Shown here piece by piece: positions 16,105-24,028 of a stretch of DNA of 32,780 bases; position 1 is the stretch's first letter, and each line of letters starts with the position of its first letter. This DNA comes from Desulfobacca sp. (lineage in GTDB: Bacteria > Desulfobacterota > Desulfobaccia > Desulfobaccales > Desulfobaccaceae): contig DYEV01000018.1 in NCBI GenBank assembly GCA_020725545.1, positions 1 through 32,780 of the forward strand, read 5' to 3'. The notes beneath the pieces are model-generated. The model made no database searches and was not told the DNA's origin. It was given only the letters and a program-made list of their open reading frames with translations. A program made the translations under genes and the position numbers.

Positions 16105-16133
16105 ATTATATCAGATTTTTCCTCTGGCGCCAA
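16105..16133 (-). promoter_or_regulatory. Sigma-70 promoter for carD
   Basis: On the minus strand TTGGCG (-35) and a perfect TATAAT (-10) are separated by 17 bases. The -10 lies about 30 bases upstream of the carD ATG. Confidence 0.7.
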
Positions 16134-16168
16134 GGAATTTTCCGGACCTGAGTAAGTTGCGAAATCAT

Positions 16169-16197
16169 TTGCGAATCGTAGCTGGCTATGTTAGCAT
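16169..16197 (+). promoter_or_regulatory. Possible sigma-70 promoter for the xseA operon
   Basis: TTGCGA (16169-16174) and TAGCAT (16192-16197) are 17 bases apart, each matching consensus at four of six positions. TTGCGAA also occurs just upstream as a direct repeat (about 16157). The leader to xseA would be about 155 bases and includes the REP-like hairpin. Confidence 0.4.
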
Positions 16198-16238
16198 GTA
16201 GTACATTTTATTAGAACTTGTTGTAAAACCCCTTTTCG

Positions 16239-16272
16239 GGATAGTGGGCATTCTGATAGAGAGCAACTATCC
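16239..16272. repeat. Inverted repeat upstream of xseA
   Basis: GGATAGT (16239-16245) and ACTATCC (16266-16272) are perfect 7-bp inverted arms around a 20-base loop, next to the REP-like unit at 16293. It may be part of the same repeat or of the xseA leader. Confidence 0.35.
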
Positions 16273-16292
16273 TGTCAATTCCTTTGGATCCG

Positions 16293-16329
16293 CTCCCCTA
16301 GGCAGGGGGAGAGGACTAAGGTGAGGGGG
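16293..16329 (+). repeat. GC-rich hairpin repeat, copy 2 (REP-like)
   Basis: CTCCCCTAGGCAGGGGGAG followed by AGGACTAAGGTGAGGGGG resembles the reverse complement of the unit at 11136-11173 (CTCCCCTCTGGGGAGAGGG, then ATAGGGTGGGGGG). Both therefore share a hairpin plus a G-rich tail containing AxGGTG. It lies in the untranslated leader of xseA. Confidence 0.55.
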
Positions 16330-16359
16330 TTTTGCAATAGCATCTGGGCAACCAAAAGC

Positions 16360-17727
16360 ATGCAGGCCGAATTCCCCCAAATTTATTCCGTCGGTCAATT
16401 AACCAAAATGATTAAAAGCCGCCTGGAGGGGGAATTTGCCTTGGTCTGGGTCAGCGGCGAAATTTCCAATGTGCGTTATCCGCAGTCGGGCCATTGTTAT
16501 TTTACCTTAAAGGACCAGACCAGTCAGATCCGGGTGGTTATTTTTCGCAGCAGTCTGCAGGCTTGCCGCTTAAAGCCAGCCGATACGCTGAAGATCATCT
16601 GCCGGGGGCAATTGACGGTGTATGAACCCCGGGGTGAGTATCAGCTTATTGTTGATTACCTGGAACCCTTGGGGATGGGCGCCTTGGCCCAGGCCTTCGA
16701 GGAGTTGAAAAACCGCTTGGCGGCCGAGGGCCTGTTCGACGCCCGTCATAAAAAGCCCATTCCGTTCCTGCCTCGACGCCTGGGTGTGGTCACTTCTCCC
16801 AGCGGCGCGGCGATTCGAGATTTTTTACAGGTTTTGAGCCGCCGCTTCCCCAATGTGGAGGTGCTGATCTATCCGGTGCGGGTCCAGGGGCCGGGAGCGG
16901 CCGCAGAGATCGCCGCGGCCATCCAGGCCCTCAACGCCTGGCCGGATATGGATGTTATTATCCTGACTCGGGGAGGCGGTTCCCTGGAGGACCTGTGGGC
17001 CTTCAACGAGGAGATCGTCGCCCGGGCCATTTTTGCTGCCGCCGTGCCGGTGATTTCAGCCGTGGGCCATGAAATTGACGTCACCATTGCGGATTTTGTG
17101 GCGGACCTGCGGGCGCCGACGCCTTCCGCGGCGGCCGAATTGGTGGTCCGCCGCCAGGAAGAACTGCGCCAACAGCTCAACCGGTTGGCGGTGGCCATGT
17201 ATCGGCGGTTGCTGGCCCTGCGCCAGCAATGCCAGGAGCGGCTCCGGCTGCTGGCGGCCCGGCTGAGCGATCCCCGGCGTCGGCTGGCCGATATGCGGCT
17301 GCGGCTCGACGACCGGTTGGAGCAACTCTTGCGGCTCTGGTACAACCGCCGCCGGGAGGGCGCCGTTCGCCTGAAGCTGGCCGGCGCCCGTTTGAACCTT
17401 TTGAGCATCCGCCGGCAGAGTGAGCAGCAGCGGCTCCTGTTGACGCGCCAAGCCCAGACCTTAGACCGCCTGTGGACCTGGCGTCTGGAGGAATGGCGTC
17501 GTCTGGTGTCTCATTACCAGACCCGTTTAGAACATCTCAATCCCAGTGCCATTCTGGCCCGGGGCTATGCCATCGCGGCGGCGCTGCCGGACGGGGCGAT
17601 CCTCCGGGACGCCGGCCAAGTCCGGCTGGGGAGTGATATTTTGGTATACTTATCCCAAGGGGCCCTGCAATGCCAAGTAACCCGGCAGTGGCCGGAGAGG
17701 AAATATTCCCCGAGAGACCATGTCTGA
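16360..17727 (+). CDS. xseA: Exodeoxyribonuclease VII large subunit
   Basis: Catalytic subunit of ExoVII, which degrades single-stranded DNA to oligonucleotides during repair. The 455 residues contain an N-terminal OB-fold (VSGEISNVRYPQSGHCYFTLKD), then the nuclease domain with LGVVTSPSGAAIRDF, TRGGGSLEDLWAFNEE and SAVGHEIDVTIADFVADLRAPTPSAAAE. A long coiled-coil region, residues about 275-400, binds the small subunit. ATG at 16360 is preferred because the upstream GTG at 16321 lies within the repeat and adds non-conserved residues; the ribosome-binding site is weak either way. It overlaps xseB by 8 bases and heads the xseA-xseB-ispA-dxs operon. Confidence 0.96.
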   Translation: MQAEFPQIYSVGQLTKMIKSRLEGEFALVWVSGEISNVRYPQSGHCYFTLKDQTSQIRVVIFRSSLQACRLKPADTLKIICRGQLTVYEPRGEYQLIVDYLEPLGMGALAQAFEELKNRLAAEGLFDARHKKPIPFLPRRLGVVTSPSGAAIRDFLQVLSRRFPNVEVLIYPVRVQGPGAAAEIAAAIQALNAWPDMDVIILTRGGGSLEDLWAFNEEIVARAIFAAAVPVISAVGHEIDVTIADFVADLRAPTPSAAAELVVRRQEELRQQLNRLAVAMYRRLLALRQQCQERLRLLAARLSDPRRRLADMRLRLDDRLEQLLRLWYNRRREGAVRLKLAGARLNLLSIRRQSEQQRLLLTRQAQTLDRLWTWRLEEWRRLVSHYQTRLEHLNPSAILARGYAIAAALPDGAILRDAGQVRLGSDILVYLSQGALQCQVTRQWPERKYSPRDHV

Positions 17728-17968
17728 GCCCAGTTTCGAAGAAAATCTCCACAAATTGGAAGAAATTCTCCAAGAGTTGGAACACGGCAATCTGCCCCTG
17801 GAAACTGCCTTGGCCAAGTTTGAGGCCGGCATGCAGCTCATCCGTCGCTGTAATCAACAGTTGGACGCCGTGGACCGCCGGGTGGAAATTCTTTTACGGG
17901 ATGCCGACGGCAAGCTGACGCCCCAACCGTTTATTCCTCCTGGAGACGGCAACGACGGCCAGGCTTAA
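17720..17968 (+). CDS. xseB: Exodeoxyribonuclease VII small subunit
   Basis: The 82-residue partner of XseA. The conserved opening SFEENLHKLEEILQELEHGNLPLETALAKFEAG is clear, and the protein forms two helices that bind the XseA coiled coil. It overlaps the end of xseA by 8 bases, as is common for this pair, and is followed by ispA after about 30 bases. Confidence 0.95.
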   Translation: MSEPSFEENLHKLEEILQELEHGNLPLETALAKFEAGMQLIRRCNQQLDAVDRRVEILLRDADGKLTPQPFIPPGDGNDGQA

Positions 17969-17997
17969 GTATCCGCCTAAGGGGCAGAGGAGCTTCT

Positions 17998-18888
17998 ATG
18001 GATTTAAAAGCCTATCTGGCAGCGCGGCAGGCTTTGGTGGACCAAGAGTTGGATCGGGTCTTGCCGGCCGGACATGGTCCCGGAGCCCGGGTGGTGGAGG
18101 CGATGCGCTATAGCCTCCTGGGAGGTGGCAAACGTCTCCGACCGATCCTTTGCCTGGCCGCGGCCGAGGCCGTGGGCAGTGCCAGTGAGCAGGTCTTGCC
18201 GGTGGCCTGTGCGTTGGAGATGATCCATACCTATTCCCTCATCCATGACGACCTGCCGGCTATGGATAACGACGATCTCCGGCGGGGCCGGCCCACCTGC
18301 CACAAACAATTTGATGAAGCCACTGCCATCCTGGCCGGCGACGGTCTGCTCACCGCTGCCTTTTTGGTCCTGGCCGAGGGGGCGGTGCGGCAACCTGCTC
18401 AGGCTGCTATCTATGCGGAAGTGATCCATCTCATTGCCCAGGCGGCCGGGCATGAGGGTATGGTGGGCGGTCAAATGGCCGATCTGCTGGCCGAGGGACA
18501 GCCCAGTTCCCTGGAGCAGGTGGAGGCCATCCATCGCCTGAAAACCGGGGCTCTGCTCACTGCCTCAGTCCGATCCGGCGCCCTGTTGGGCGGCGGCACT
18601 CCGGACCAGGTAGCCGCCTTGAGCCGCTATGGCGAAAAATTCGGCTTAGTCTTTCAGATTACCGATGATTTATTGGATGTGGAAGGCGATACCGTCGAAA
18701 TGGGCAAGCCTACCGGCATGGATGCAGTCCGGCAGAAAGCCACCTATCCCGCGGTCTTGGGCGTGGCCGGTGCCAAAACCCAGGCGCGACACCTGGTGGC
18801 GGCGGCCTTGGCCGATCTGGTCGACTTTGGTGACGCGGCCGCGCCGCTCCGGGAATTGGTCCAGTATTTATTGGTCAGACGCAAATAA
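17998..18888 (+). CDS. ispA: (2E,6E)-farnesyl diphosphate synthase (short-chain polyprenyl synthase)
   Basis: Condenses IPP with DMAPP/GPP to farnesyl diphosphate, for quinones and undecaprenyl carriers. The 296 residues contain LGGGKRLRP (about 42-50), the first Asp-rich motif [15 protein letters not shown] (D84, D85, D90) with the two-residue insert typical of bacterial FPP synthases, and the second Asp-rich motif [21 protein letters not shown] precedes the ATG. It lies between xseB and dxs, an arrangement widely conserved in bacteria. Geranylgeranyl-chain output cannot be ruled out from sequence alone. Confidence 0.93.
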   Translation: MDLKAYLAARQALVDQELDRVLPAGHGPGARVVEAMRYSLLGGGKRLRPILCLAAAEAVGSASEQVLPVACALEMIHTYSLIHDDLPAMDNDDLRRGRPTCHKQFDEATAILAGDGLLTAAFLVLAEGAVRQPAQAAIYAEVIHLIAQAAGHEGMVGGQMADLLAEGQPSSLEQVEAIHRLKTGALLTASVRSGALLGGGTPDQVAALSRYGEKFGLVFQITDDLLDVEGDTVEMGKPTGMDAVRQKATYPAVLGVAGAKTQARHLVAAALADLVDFGDAAAPLRELVQYLLVRRK

Positions 18889-18905
18889 TCTCAGGAGTTA
18901 ATCTC

Positions 18906-20870
18906 GTGAAACAAAATTCCCAGGCATTACCATTGGTGCCAAGCGCGCCTCCTGTCAGAAGGAGGCTGTTGGATACCATCAACAGCCCTGCTGATCTTAA
19001 AAAAGTGGCCGTCGAGCAACTGCCGCAATTGGCCCAAGAGATCAGGGAGCTGATCATCAGCACGGTGGCCTGTACCGGTGGACACTTGGCCCCCAACCTG
19101 GGGGTGGTGGAACTCACCATCGCCCTGCATTATGTCTTTGATTCTCCTCGGGATAAGATCGTCTGGGATGTGGGGCATCAGGCCTATACCCACAAGATTC
19201 TCACCGGCCGCAAGGACATCTTTCATACCCTGCGCCAGTCCGGTGGTATTAGCGGTTTTCCCAAAAGGTCGGAAAGCCCCCACGATGCCTTTGATACCGG
19301 CCATAGCTCCACCTCCATCTCGGCGGCCCTGGGTATGGCGGTGGGCAAATCTTTGAAGAAAGAACGACGCCGGGTGGTGGCAGTGATTGGCGACGGTTCC
19401 ATGACGGCTGGTCTGGCCTTCGAAGGCCTCAATAATGCCGGCGACCTCAACAAAGACTTGATCGTGGTCCTCAATGACAACGAGATGTCCATTTCGCCCA
19501 ATGTGGGGGCCCTGTCTTCTTTCCTCAGCCGCAAATTGACCAAACGGGCTATGGTCTATGCCCGTCGGCAGTTTGAAAATTTCCTGAAAATGGTCCCTGG
19601 TATCGGCGAGGAACTCATGCTGTGGGCCAAAAAAAGTGAGGAATCTTTTAAAACCTTCCTGACGCCGGGCATGCTCTTCGAGGCCCTGAAGTTCAATTAT
19701 CTGGGGCCCGTGCAGGGCCACCGTTTTGATCATCTTTTGGAAACGTTCCATAACGTCAAAAATCTCACCGGTCCTGTCCTGGTCCATGTGATCACCACCA
19801 AAGGGAAGGGGTATCAACCGGCCGAATGTAATCCCACCTGTTTCCACGGCTTGGGGAGCTTCGATCTGGAAACCGGGGAGGCGAAAAAGACGCTGACCGA
19901 CTTGCCCAGCTACACAGCCATCTTCGGCGACACCATGGTCAAGTTGGGGCGGGAGGACCAGCGCCTGGTGGCCATTACGGCAGCCATGCCCGACGGCACC
20001 GGGTTAGTGGATTTTCGGTTGCACTATCCGGAGAGGTTTTTTGACGTGGGTATCTGCGAGCAGCATGCCGTCACCTTTGCCGCCGGCCTGGCCTTGGAAG
20101 GCCTGCGCCCGGTGGTGGCCGTTTATTCGACCTTCCTGCAGCGGGCCTATGATCAGGTGCTCCATGACGTCTGCCTGCAGAACCTGCCGGTGGTTTTTGC
20201 CCTGGATCGAGGCGGCATTGTTGGTGAGGATGGGGAAACGCATCAAGGGGTGTTTGACCTGTCGTATTTGCGGCACCTGCCCAACATGGTCGTCATGGCC
20301 CCAAAAGACGAAGACGAATTGCGCCACATGCTCTTTACGGCCATAAACCACAAAGGCCCCATCGCCCTGCGCTACCCCCGGGGAAGCGGCGTGGGCGTGC
20401 CCCTCTCGCCGGTCCTCAAAAATATCCCCATCGGCCAAGCCGAGGTCTTGACCGCAGGCCAGGACCTGCTCATGCTGGCGGTGGGGGCTTCGGTCTATCC
20501 GGCTCTGGAGGCTGCCAACGAGTTGGCCCAACAGGGGTTTCAGGCCACTGTGGTCAACGTCCGCTTCGTGAAGCCCCTGGACCAACACACCATCCTCACT
20601 TGGGCTGCCAAATGCGGGCGGGTCCTGACCGTGGAAGAAAATGTTACGGCCGGCGGCTTTGGCAGCGCCGTATTGGAACTCCTGGCCGATCAGGGTATGT
20701 TCGGCATCCCGGTCAAGAGGTTGGGCGTGGGAGACGTCTTTCTGGAGCACGGCAGCCAGAAGATCCTCCGCCGGAAATATGGGCTGGACGCCCAGGGAAT
20801 TTTCGAGCAGGCTCTGAGCCTTTTGGGCCAGGCCAACGGCAAGAAAAACGTGGTATTCGGCAGTTTTTAG
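18906..20870 (+). CDS. dxs: 1-deoxy-D-xylulose-5-phosphate synthase
   Basis: A thiamine-diphosphate enzyme joining pyruvate and glyceraldehyde-3-phosphate, the first and rate-setting step of the DXP isoprenoid pathway. Landmarks in the 654 residues are [13 protein letters not shown], the ThDP motif [18 protein letters not shown], the transketolase central domain with [20 protein letters not shown] and [15 protein letters not shown], and the C-terminal domain ending [13 protein letters not shown]. It starts with GTG at 18906 after AGGAG, 17 bases after ispA. It is slightly longer than typical (about 620-640) because of an N-terminal extension. It is last in the operon and is followed by a long hairpin. 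Confidence 0.96.
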   Translation: MKQNSQALPLVPSAPPVRRRLLDTINSPADLKKVAVEQLPQLAQEIRELIISTVACTGGHLAPNLGVVELTIALHYVFDSPRDKIVWDVGHQAYTHKILTGRKDIFHTLRQSGGISGFPKRSESPHDAFDTGHSSTSISAALGMAVGKSLKKERRRVVAVIGDGSMTAGLAFEGLNNAGDLNKDLIVVLNDNEMSISPNVGALSSFLSRKLTKRAMVYARRQFENFLKMVPGIGEELMLWAKKSEESFKTFLTPGMLFEALKFNYLGPVQGHRFDHLLETFHNVKNLTGPVLVHVITTKGKGYQPAECNPTCFHGLGSFDLETGEAKKTLTDLPSYTAIFGDTMVKLGREDQRLVAITAAMPDGTGLVDFRLHYPERFFDVGICEQHAVTFAAGLALEGLRPVVAVYSTFLQRAYDQVLHDVCLQNLPVVFALDRGGIVGEDGETHQGVFDLSYLRHLPNMVVMAPKDEDELRHMLFTAINHKGPIALRYPRGSGVGVPLSPVLKNIPIGQAEVLTAGQDLLMLAVGASVYPALEAANELAQQGFQATVVNVRFVKPLDQHTILTWAAKCGRVLTVEENVTAGGFGSAVLELLADQGMFGIPVKRLGVGDVFLEHGSQKILRRKYGLDAQGIFEQALSLLGQANGKKNVVFGSF

Positions 20871-20876
20871 ACGGAT

Positions 20877-20924
20877 GCCTCTTGTCCCTGGCACCAGATC
20901 TTGGCTCTGCCAGGGGCAAGAGGC
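20877..20924 (+). terminator. 16-bp stem-loop after dxs
   Basis: GCCTCTTGTCCCTGGC (20877-20892) pairs with GCCAGGGGCAAGAGGC (20909-20924) with a single G-U type mismatch, starting 6 bases after the dxs stop. No T tract follows (TTGGTCC), so it may be a Rho-type end point or a 3'-stabilising hairpin rather than a classical intrinsic terminator. Confidence 0.6.
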
Positions 20925-21044
20925 TTGGTCCAACGGTTATCTGCAATTCACGGCCAGCCCGCCAGCCGCATCTCAGGCCCTGATGATCCGCGTGGCGCCT
21001 TCTGGGCCTTTTCAGCCTTCCTGCCAAAGTCCAACGATGTTCAA

Positions 21045-21197
21045 ATGAAGAAACATATGTTTAGAAAATTGAACAGGCGCAGGGACCGGGTGACGGAAAA
21101 CCCAGATATTTTGGGAAGTCCGAAATTGGCACAAAACATGAAAGGGAAAGGGGTAGAGAAAAATTCCAGCAGCGACGAGAGCGAGAACCAACAATGA
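21045..21197 (+). CDS. Possible 50-residue hypothetical protein
   Basis: A short frame encoding a basic N-terminal part (MKKHMFRKLNRRRDR) and an acidic Ser/Glu tail (SSSDESENQQ). Its stop overlaps the start of the following FlgM-like gene (ATGA at 21194), which would allow coupling. There is no good ribosome-binding site and no recognised family. A 12-bp palindrome, AAACATATGTTT, spans 21051-21062. Doubtful as a gene. Confidence 0.2.
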   Translation: MKKHMFRKLNRRRDRVTENPDILGSPKLAQNMKGKGVEKNSSSDESENQQ

Positions 21198-21400
21198 AAG
21201 AGAAAGACGCATTTTTCCACTCAGGCAGCGATCAGCCCCTGACCGAGGCGGACCGCCGGGCCCGGGTGGCGGCCATCAAGCGGGCTGTGGCCACCGGGAC
21301 CTACCGGTGTAACGATCAGGCACTGGCTGACTGCCTACTCACCGATCTGCTCTGGGAGCAATGGCAACGCCGGCGGTTGGCGAAACGTTTTGCAGATTAA
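21194..21400 (+). CDS. Small FlgM-like protein (anti-sigma-28 factor-like)
   Basis: A 68-residue hydrophilic protein. The segment RVAAIKRAVATGTYRCNDQALADCLLTDLL (about residues 24-53) resembles the C-terminal sigma-28-binding part of FlgM, whose pattern is roughly IxxLKxAIxSGTYxVDxxxIAxxLL. The N-terminus is short and polar, as in FlgM proteins that are disordered when free. No flagellar genes are in view, so this is an orphan. The assignment rests on a short motif and needs a profile search. The ribosome-binding site is weak (GACGAGAGCGAG, some distance upstream). Its stop TAA overlaps the convergent radical SAM stop in the shared tetranucleotide TTAA. Confidence 0.6.
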   Translation: MKEKDAFFHSGSDQPLTEADRRARVAAIKRAVATGTYRCNDQALADCLLTDLLWEQWQRRRLAKRFAD

Positions 21401-23268
21401 ACAGTGGTGCCGATTTCGCCCAGCGTTTGGAAATAGATGCGACGGATCAACCCAGGTTTGGCCTTAATCATCAGCCCCAATTGCATGCAAACGTTGAAAA
21501 AGAGGGTAGGAGTAAAATTCAACGGCATGGCTTTGCGGCAGGAACTCAGCAATTGCCCCAGGTCTTGTTGGACTTCCCGGGCTTTCTGGCGGACGTTTTC
21601 CAAACCGGTCCAGATGGGCAGCAAGATGAGATCCGTCTTTTCCTGCAGACGGGCGATTTCCACTCGCAGCCGGTCAGCCTGATTGGCGCCCGCGGCATCG
21701 TTATCCCCATCGCTTTCCAGCCTTTCCAGCACGATCTCCACACCCAGTTTTTCCAAAAATTTTAAGAGAAATTCTTTGGGGCCGTTTTCCCAGGCCGTCA
21801 GGCCCCAGATATCGTCGGGGATCCCCACCGTCCGGATGCGGCGGCGGGGCAACAACCGGCGCCCATCTTTGACGACACTGAAGAGTTGTTCCTTTAACTG
21901 TTGGAAGTAGCCCTGTTTGACTTCCCGGAAGGAACGACGCAGATGCAGGCGGCCATGGGCCTTGAGTTTAGCAAAGAACCAATCCCGGCGCCAGAGGCGT
22001 CGGAGTACCGACGGCCAGGTATAGAACCCCTTCATAGCCCGCAAGGTGCCTATCTGCAGTTCCAGGGGCGTCATATAGCGGGGCACAAAGACGGCGTGAT
22101 GGCCATCGTAGTATTGCCAATCCTGATGCAAGAGGCGATTTTGACTGGCCAGCTCATCATAAATGGGCGTGCCGGGAATGGGGGTCAGAATCAAGTATTG
22201 GAGGGAATCTATATCGATGTCGTGGGAAAACTTGACCGTGTCCTCCATGACCTGCAAGGTGTCTTCTTCGGAGCCAAAGACAAACATGCCGTGGACCGCG
22301 ATGCCGTAGCGGTGAAAGGTGGTCACCGCCTGTTGGATGTCGGCTACGGTCTGGCCTTTTTTAAAGGCCTTCAAGGTGGCCGGATTAATGGATTCCAGGC
22401 CGATGAAGACCATATAACAACCGCTGCGGGCCATGAGGTCCAACAATTCCTGATCTCTGGCAGCCTCTACCCGCACCTGGGCACTCCACTCCACCTTAAG
22501 CCCTTCAGCAATCATGCGGCGCAGGAGTTCTTTGCTGCGGGTCAGATCGGCGGTGAAGTTATCGTCGCAGAAGAAGATATGCTCAGCCTGACTGCCATTC
22601 TGCCGGATTTCGGCCAAGACGCGGTCGATGGAATTATAGCGGAACTTGCGGCCGAACAGAAGGATCACCGAACAGAAATGGCACCCATAGGGGCAGCCCC
22701 GGGAGGTGGCAATGGAGACGACGCTCTGTTTGCCCGGCTGCCAGCCATGAATGAGCCGATAATCGGGGATGGGGAGAGCGTCCAGGTCTTGGAAAAACGG
22801 CCGCCAGGGATTGAGGCGCACGCCAGCGTCGACGTGGTAACAGAGATTGCCGATTCCTTCAAGACCGGCATTGGCATTCAAAGCCGTCACCAATTCCGGC
22901 AAAGCTTCGTCGGCTTCACCACAGATGACGTAGTCAGCGTGGGCCAGGCTCTCCTCTGGTAAGAAACTGGGGTGCGGCCCGCCGATGACGACGGGAATAC
23001 CCTGGTTCCGATAATAATCCCCCAATCGTAGGGCCCGGGGCATGGTAGGGGTGATGGAGGAGATGCAGACCAGATCAGGGGAAAAATTTAAGGTGGCCAG
23101 GTCGGGTTGGCAAATTTCCTCAACCACGACTTTCACGTTATACCCCTGATCCCGGAGGATCGTCCCCAAGAGAACACAACCCAGGCGAGGAATGGCCACC
23201 CGGGAAAAAATATGGGGACGGGGGTTGCGAGGTTCGATAAATAAAATATTCTGAATCGGCCGGTCCAT
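21397..23268 (-). CDS. B12-binding domain radical SAM protein
   Basis: A 623-residue cobalamin-dependent-type radical SAM enzyme. Residues about 5-130 form a B12-binding Rossmann domain (PRLGCVLLGTILRDQGYNVKVV, VCISSITPTMPRAL, VVIGGPHPSFLPEE). The radical SAM domain follows, with CPYGCHFC (C192, C196, C199) after TSRG, then IFFCDDNF and FIGLESIN. From about residue 430 a further 190-residue region, basic and helix-rich, has no function I can name. The reaction (methylation, ring formation or other) is unknown. The family includes hopanoid, tetrapyrrole and natural-product enzymes. ATG at 23268 is chosen because GGAGGGAG precedes it. The gene stands alone on this strand. Confidence 0.85.
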   Translation of the reverse strand: MDRPIQNILFIEPRNPRPHIFSRVAIPRLGCVLLGTILRDQGYNVKVVVEEICQPDLATLNFSPDLVCISSITPTMPRALRLGDYYRNQGIPVVIGGPHPSFLPEESLAHADYVICGEADEALPELVTALNANAGLEGIGNLCYHVDAGVRLNPWRPFFQDLDALPIPDYRLIHGWQPGKQSVVSIATSRGCPYGCHFCSVILLFGRKFRYNSIDRVLAEIRQNGSQAEHIFFCDDNFTADLTRSKELLRRMIAEGLKVEWSAQVRVEAARDQELLDLMARSGCYMVFIGLESINPATLKAFKKGQTVADIQQAVTTFHRYGIAVHGMFVFGSEEDTLQVMEDTVKFSHDIDIDSLQYLILTPIPGTPIYDELASQNRLLHQDWQYYDGHHAVFVPRYMTPLELQIGTLRAMKGFYTWPSVLRRLWRRDWFFAKLKAHGRLHLRRSFREVKQGYFQQLKEQLFSVVKDGRRLLPRRRIRTVGIPDDIWGLTAWENGPKEFLLKFLEKLGVEIVLERLESDGDNDAAGANQADRLRVEIARLQEKTDLILLPIWTGLENVRQKAREVQQDLGQLLSSCRKAMPLNFTPTLFFNVCMQLGLMIKAKPGLIRRIYFQTLGEIGTTV

Positions 23269-23411
23269 AGGTCTCCCTCCTGAAAGAGGTAGTCTGATAG
23301 ACACACCTCAGCCGTTCAAAGTTTACCTACTTTTCGCAAAAATGTCAAAAATATTCCGACAGGACAGGAGAGTGGCTCGGCAGGCCAGCTGATCGGGGGC
23401 AGGAGCAGATA

Positions 23412-23458
23412 TTTTTGAAGCAGAGTCCTACCCTGCAGGTGGGATTCTGCTTCAAAAA
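23412..23458 (-). terminator. Long hairpin between dsrC and the radical SAM gene
   Basis: TTTTTGAAGCAGA... (23412-23432) and its near-complement ...TCTGCTTCAAAAA (23438-23458) form a 21-bp stem with two wobble-type mismatches and a 5-base loop. It lies about 67 bases after the dsrC stop. The T and A runs are inside the stem on both sides, so it can act as a bidirectional terminator. It is the only termination signal seen for dsrC. Confidence 0.6.
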
Positions 23459-23524
23459 GTGCCGGCACGACCGGGGGGCAGGAGCGAGGGCCTCACCCAC
23501 CGGTAGCCCGGTTTTCTGGGTGGC

Positions 23525-23842
23525 TTAAACGCAACCGGTGGGTTTGGCCAGGCCGGCCATTTTACAGGCGCCTTTCCCAGGTCCTGACGGGAACAGCTCA
23601 TAGATGTATTTCAGCTTGAAGCCAGTAACCTTGGAGAGAATCCGCACCATGGGGGCGATGCCGTTTTTCTTATAGTAATCCTGCAGCATGTTGATGACTT
23701 TCCAATGGTCATCGTTCAGTTCTTTGATGCCTTCAGATTCTTTCACGTAATCAACCCATTCCTGACACCATTGGTCCAGGTTTTCCAGGAAGCCGTCTTC
23801 ATCTACCTGAAAGGTTTTGCCTTTGTATTCAACTGTGGCCAT
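23525..23842 (-). CDS. dsrC: DsrC sulfur-carrier protein of dissimilatory sulfite reduction
   Basis: A small cytoplasmic protein that carries sulfite-derived sulfur as a trisulfide between DsrAB and the membrane complex DsrMKJOP. The 105 residues end in GACKMAGLAKPTGCV, with both redox cysteines, C93 and C104 (spaced by ten residues, the second penultimate). This distinguishes true DsrC from TusE or RspA types. The N-terminal VDEDGFLENLDQW is also family-typical. GGAGGATAT precedes the ATG. As often seen, it is not next to dsrAB. A strong sigma-70 promoter precedes it and a long hairpin follows, consistent with high, monocistronic expression. It is the best evidence for sulfate/sulfite reduction in this organism. 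Confidence 0.97.
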   Translation of the reverse strand: MATVEYKGKTFQVDEDGFLENLDQWCQEWVDYVKESEGIKELNDDHWKVINMLQDYYKKNGIAPMVRILSKVTGFKLKYIYELFPSGPGKGACKMAGLAKPTGCV

Positions 23843-23900
23843 AGATATCCTCCTAGTGTATTTTTAATCTAAACGATCTTAGGTCGGGGCCATGTGATTT

Positions 23901-23929
23901 TTTGTACTATAGCTTGCAACCCTTGTCAA
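23901..23929 (-). promoter_or_regulatory. Sigma-70 promoter for dsrC
   Basis: On the minus strand a perfect -35 TTGACA is followed 17 bases later by TACAAA (four of six matches). The -10 lies about 58 bases upstream of the dsrC ATG. The CTTGACAAGGG context is almost identical to the phasin promoter at 29449-29477. Confidence 0.7.
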
Positions 23930-24028
23930 TAAGGAAATTTACCACATTTTCGGAAAGGTGGCAAGATTTCTCGGAATCCCTGATTTTCGGGGAGATTCTG
24001 CCGGTCTGCAGCCAAGTGTAAAAATGGC

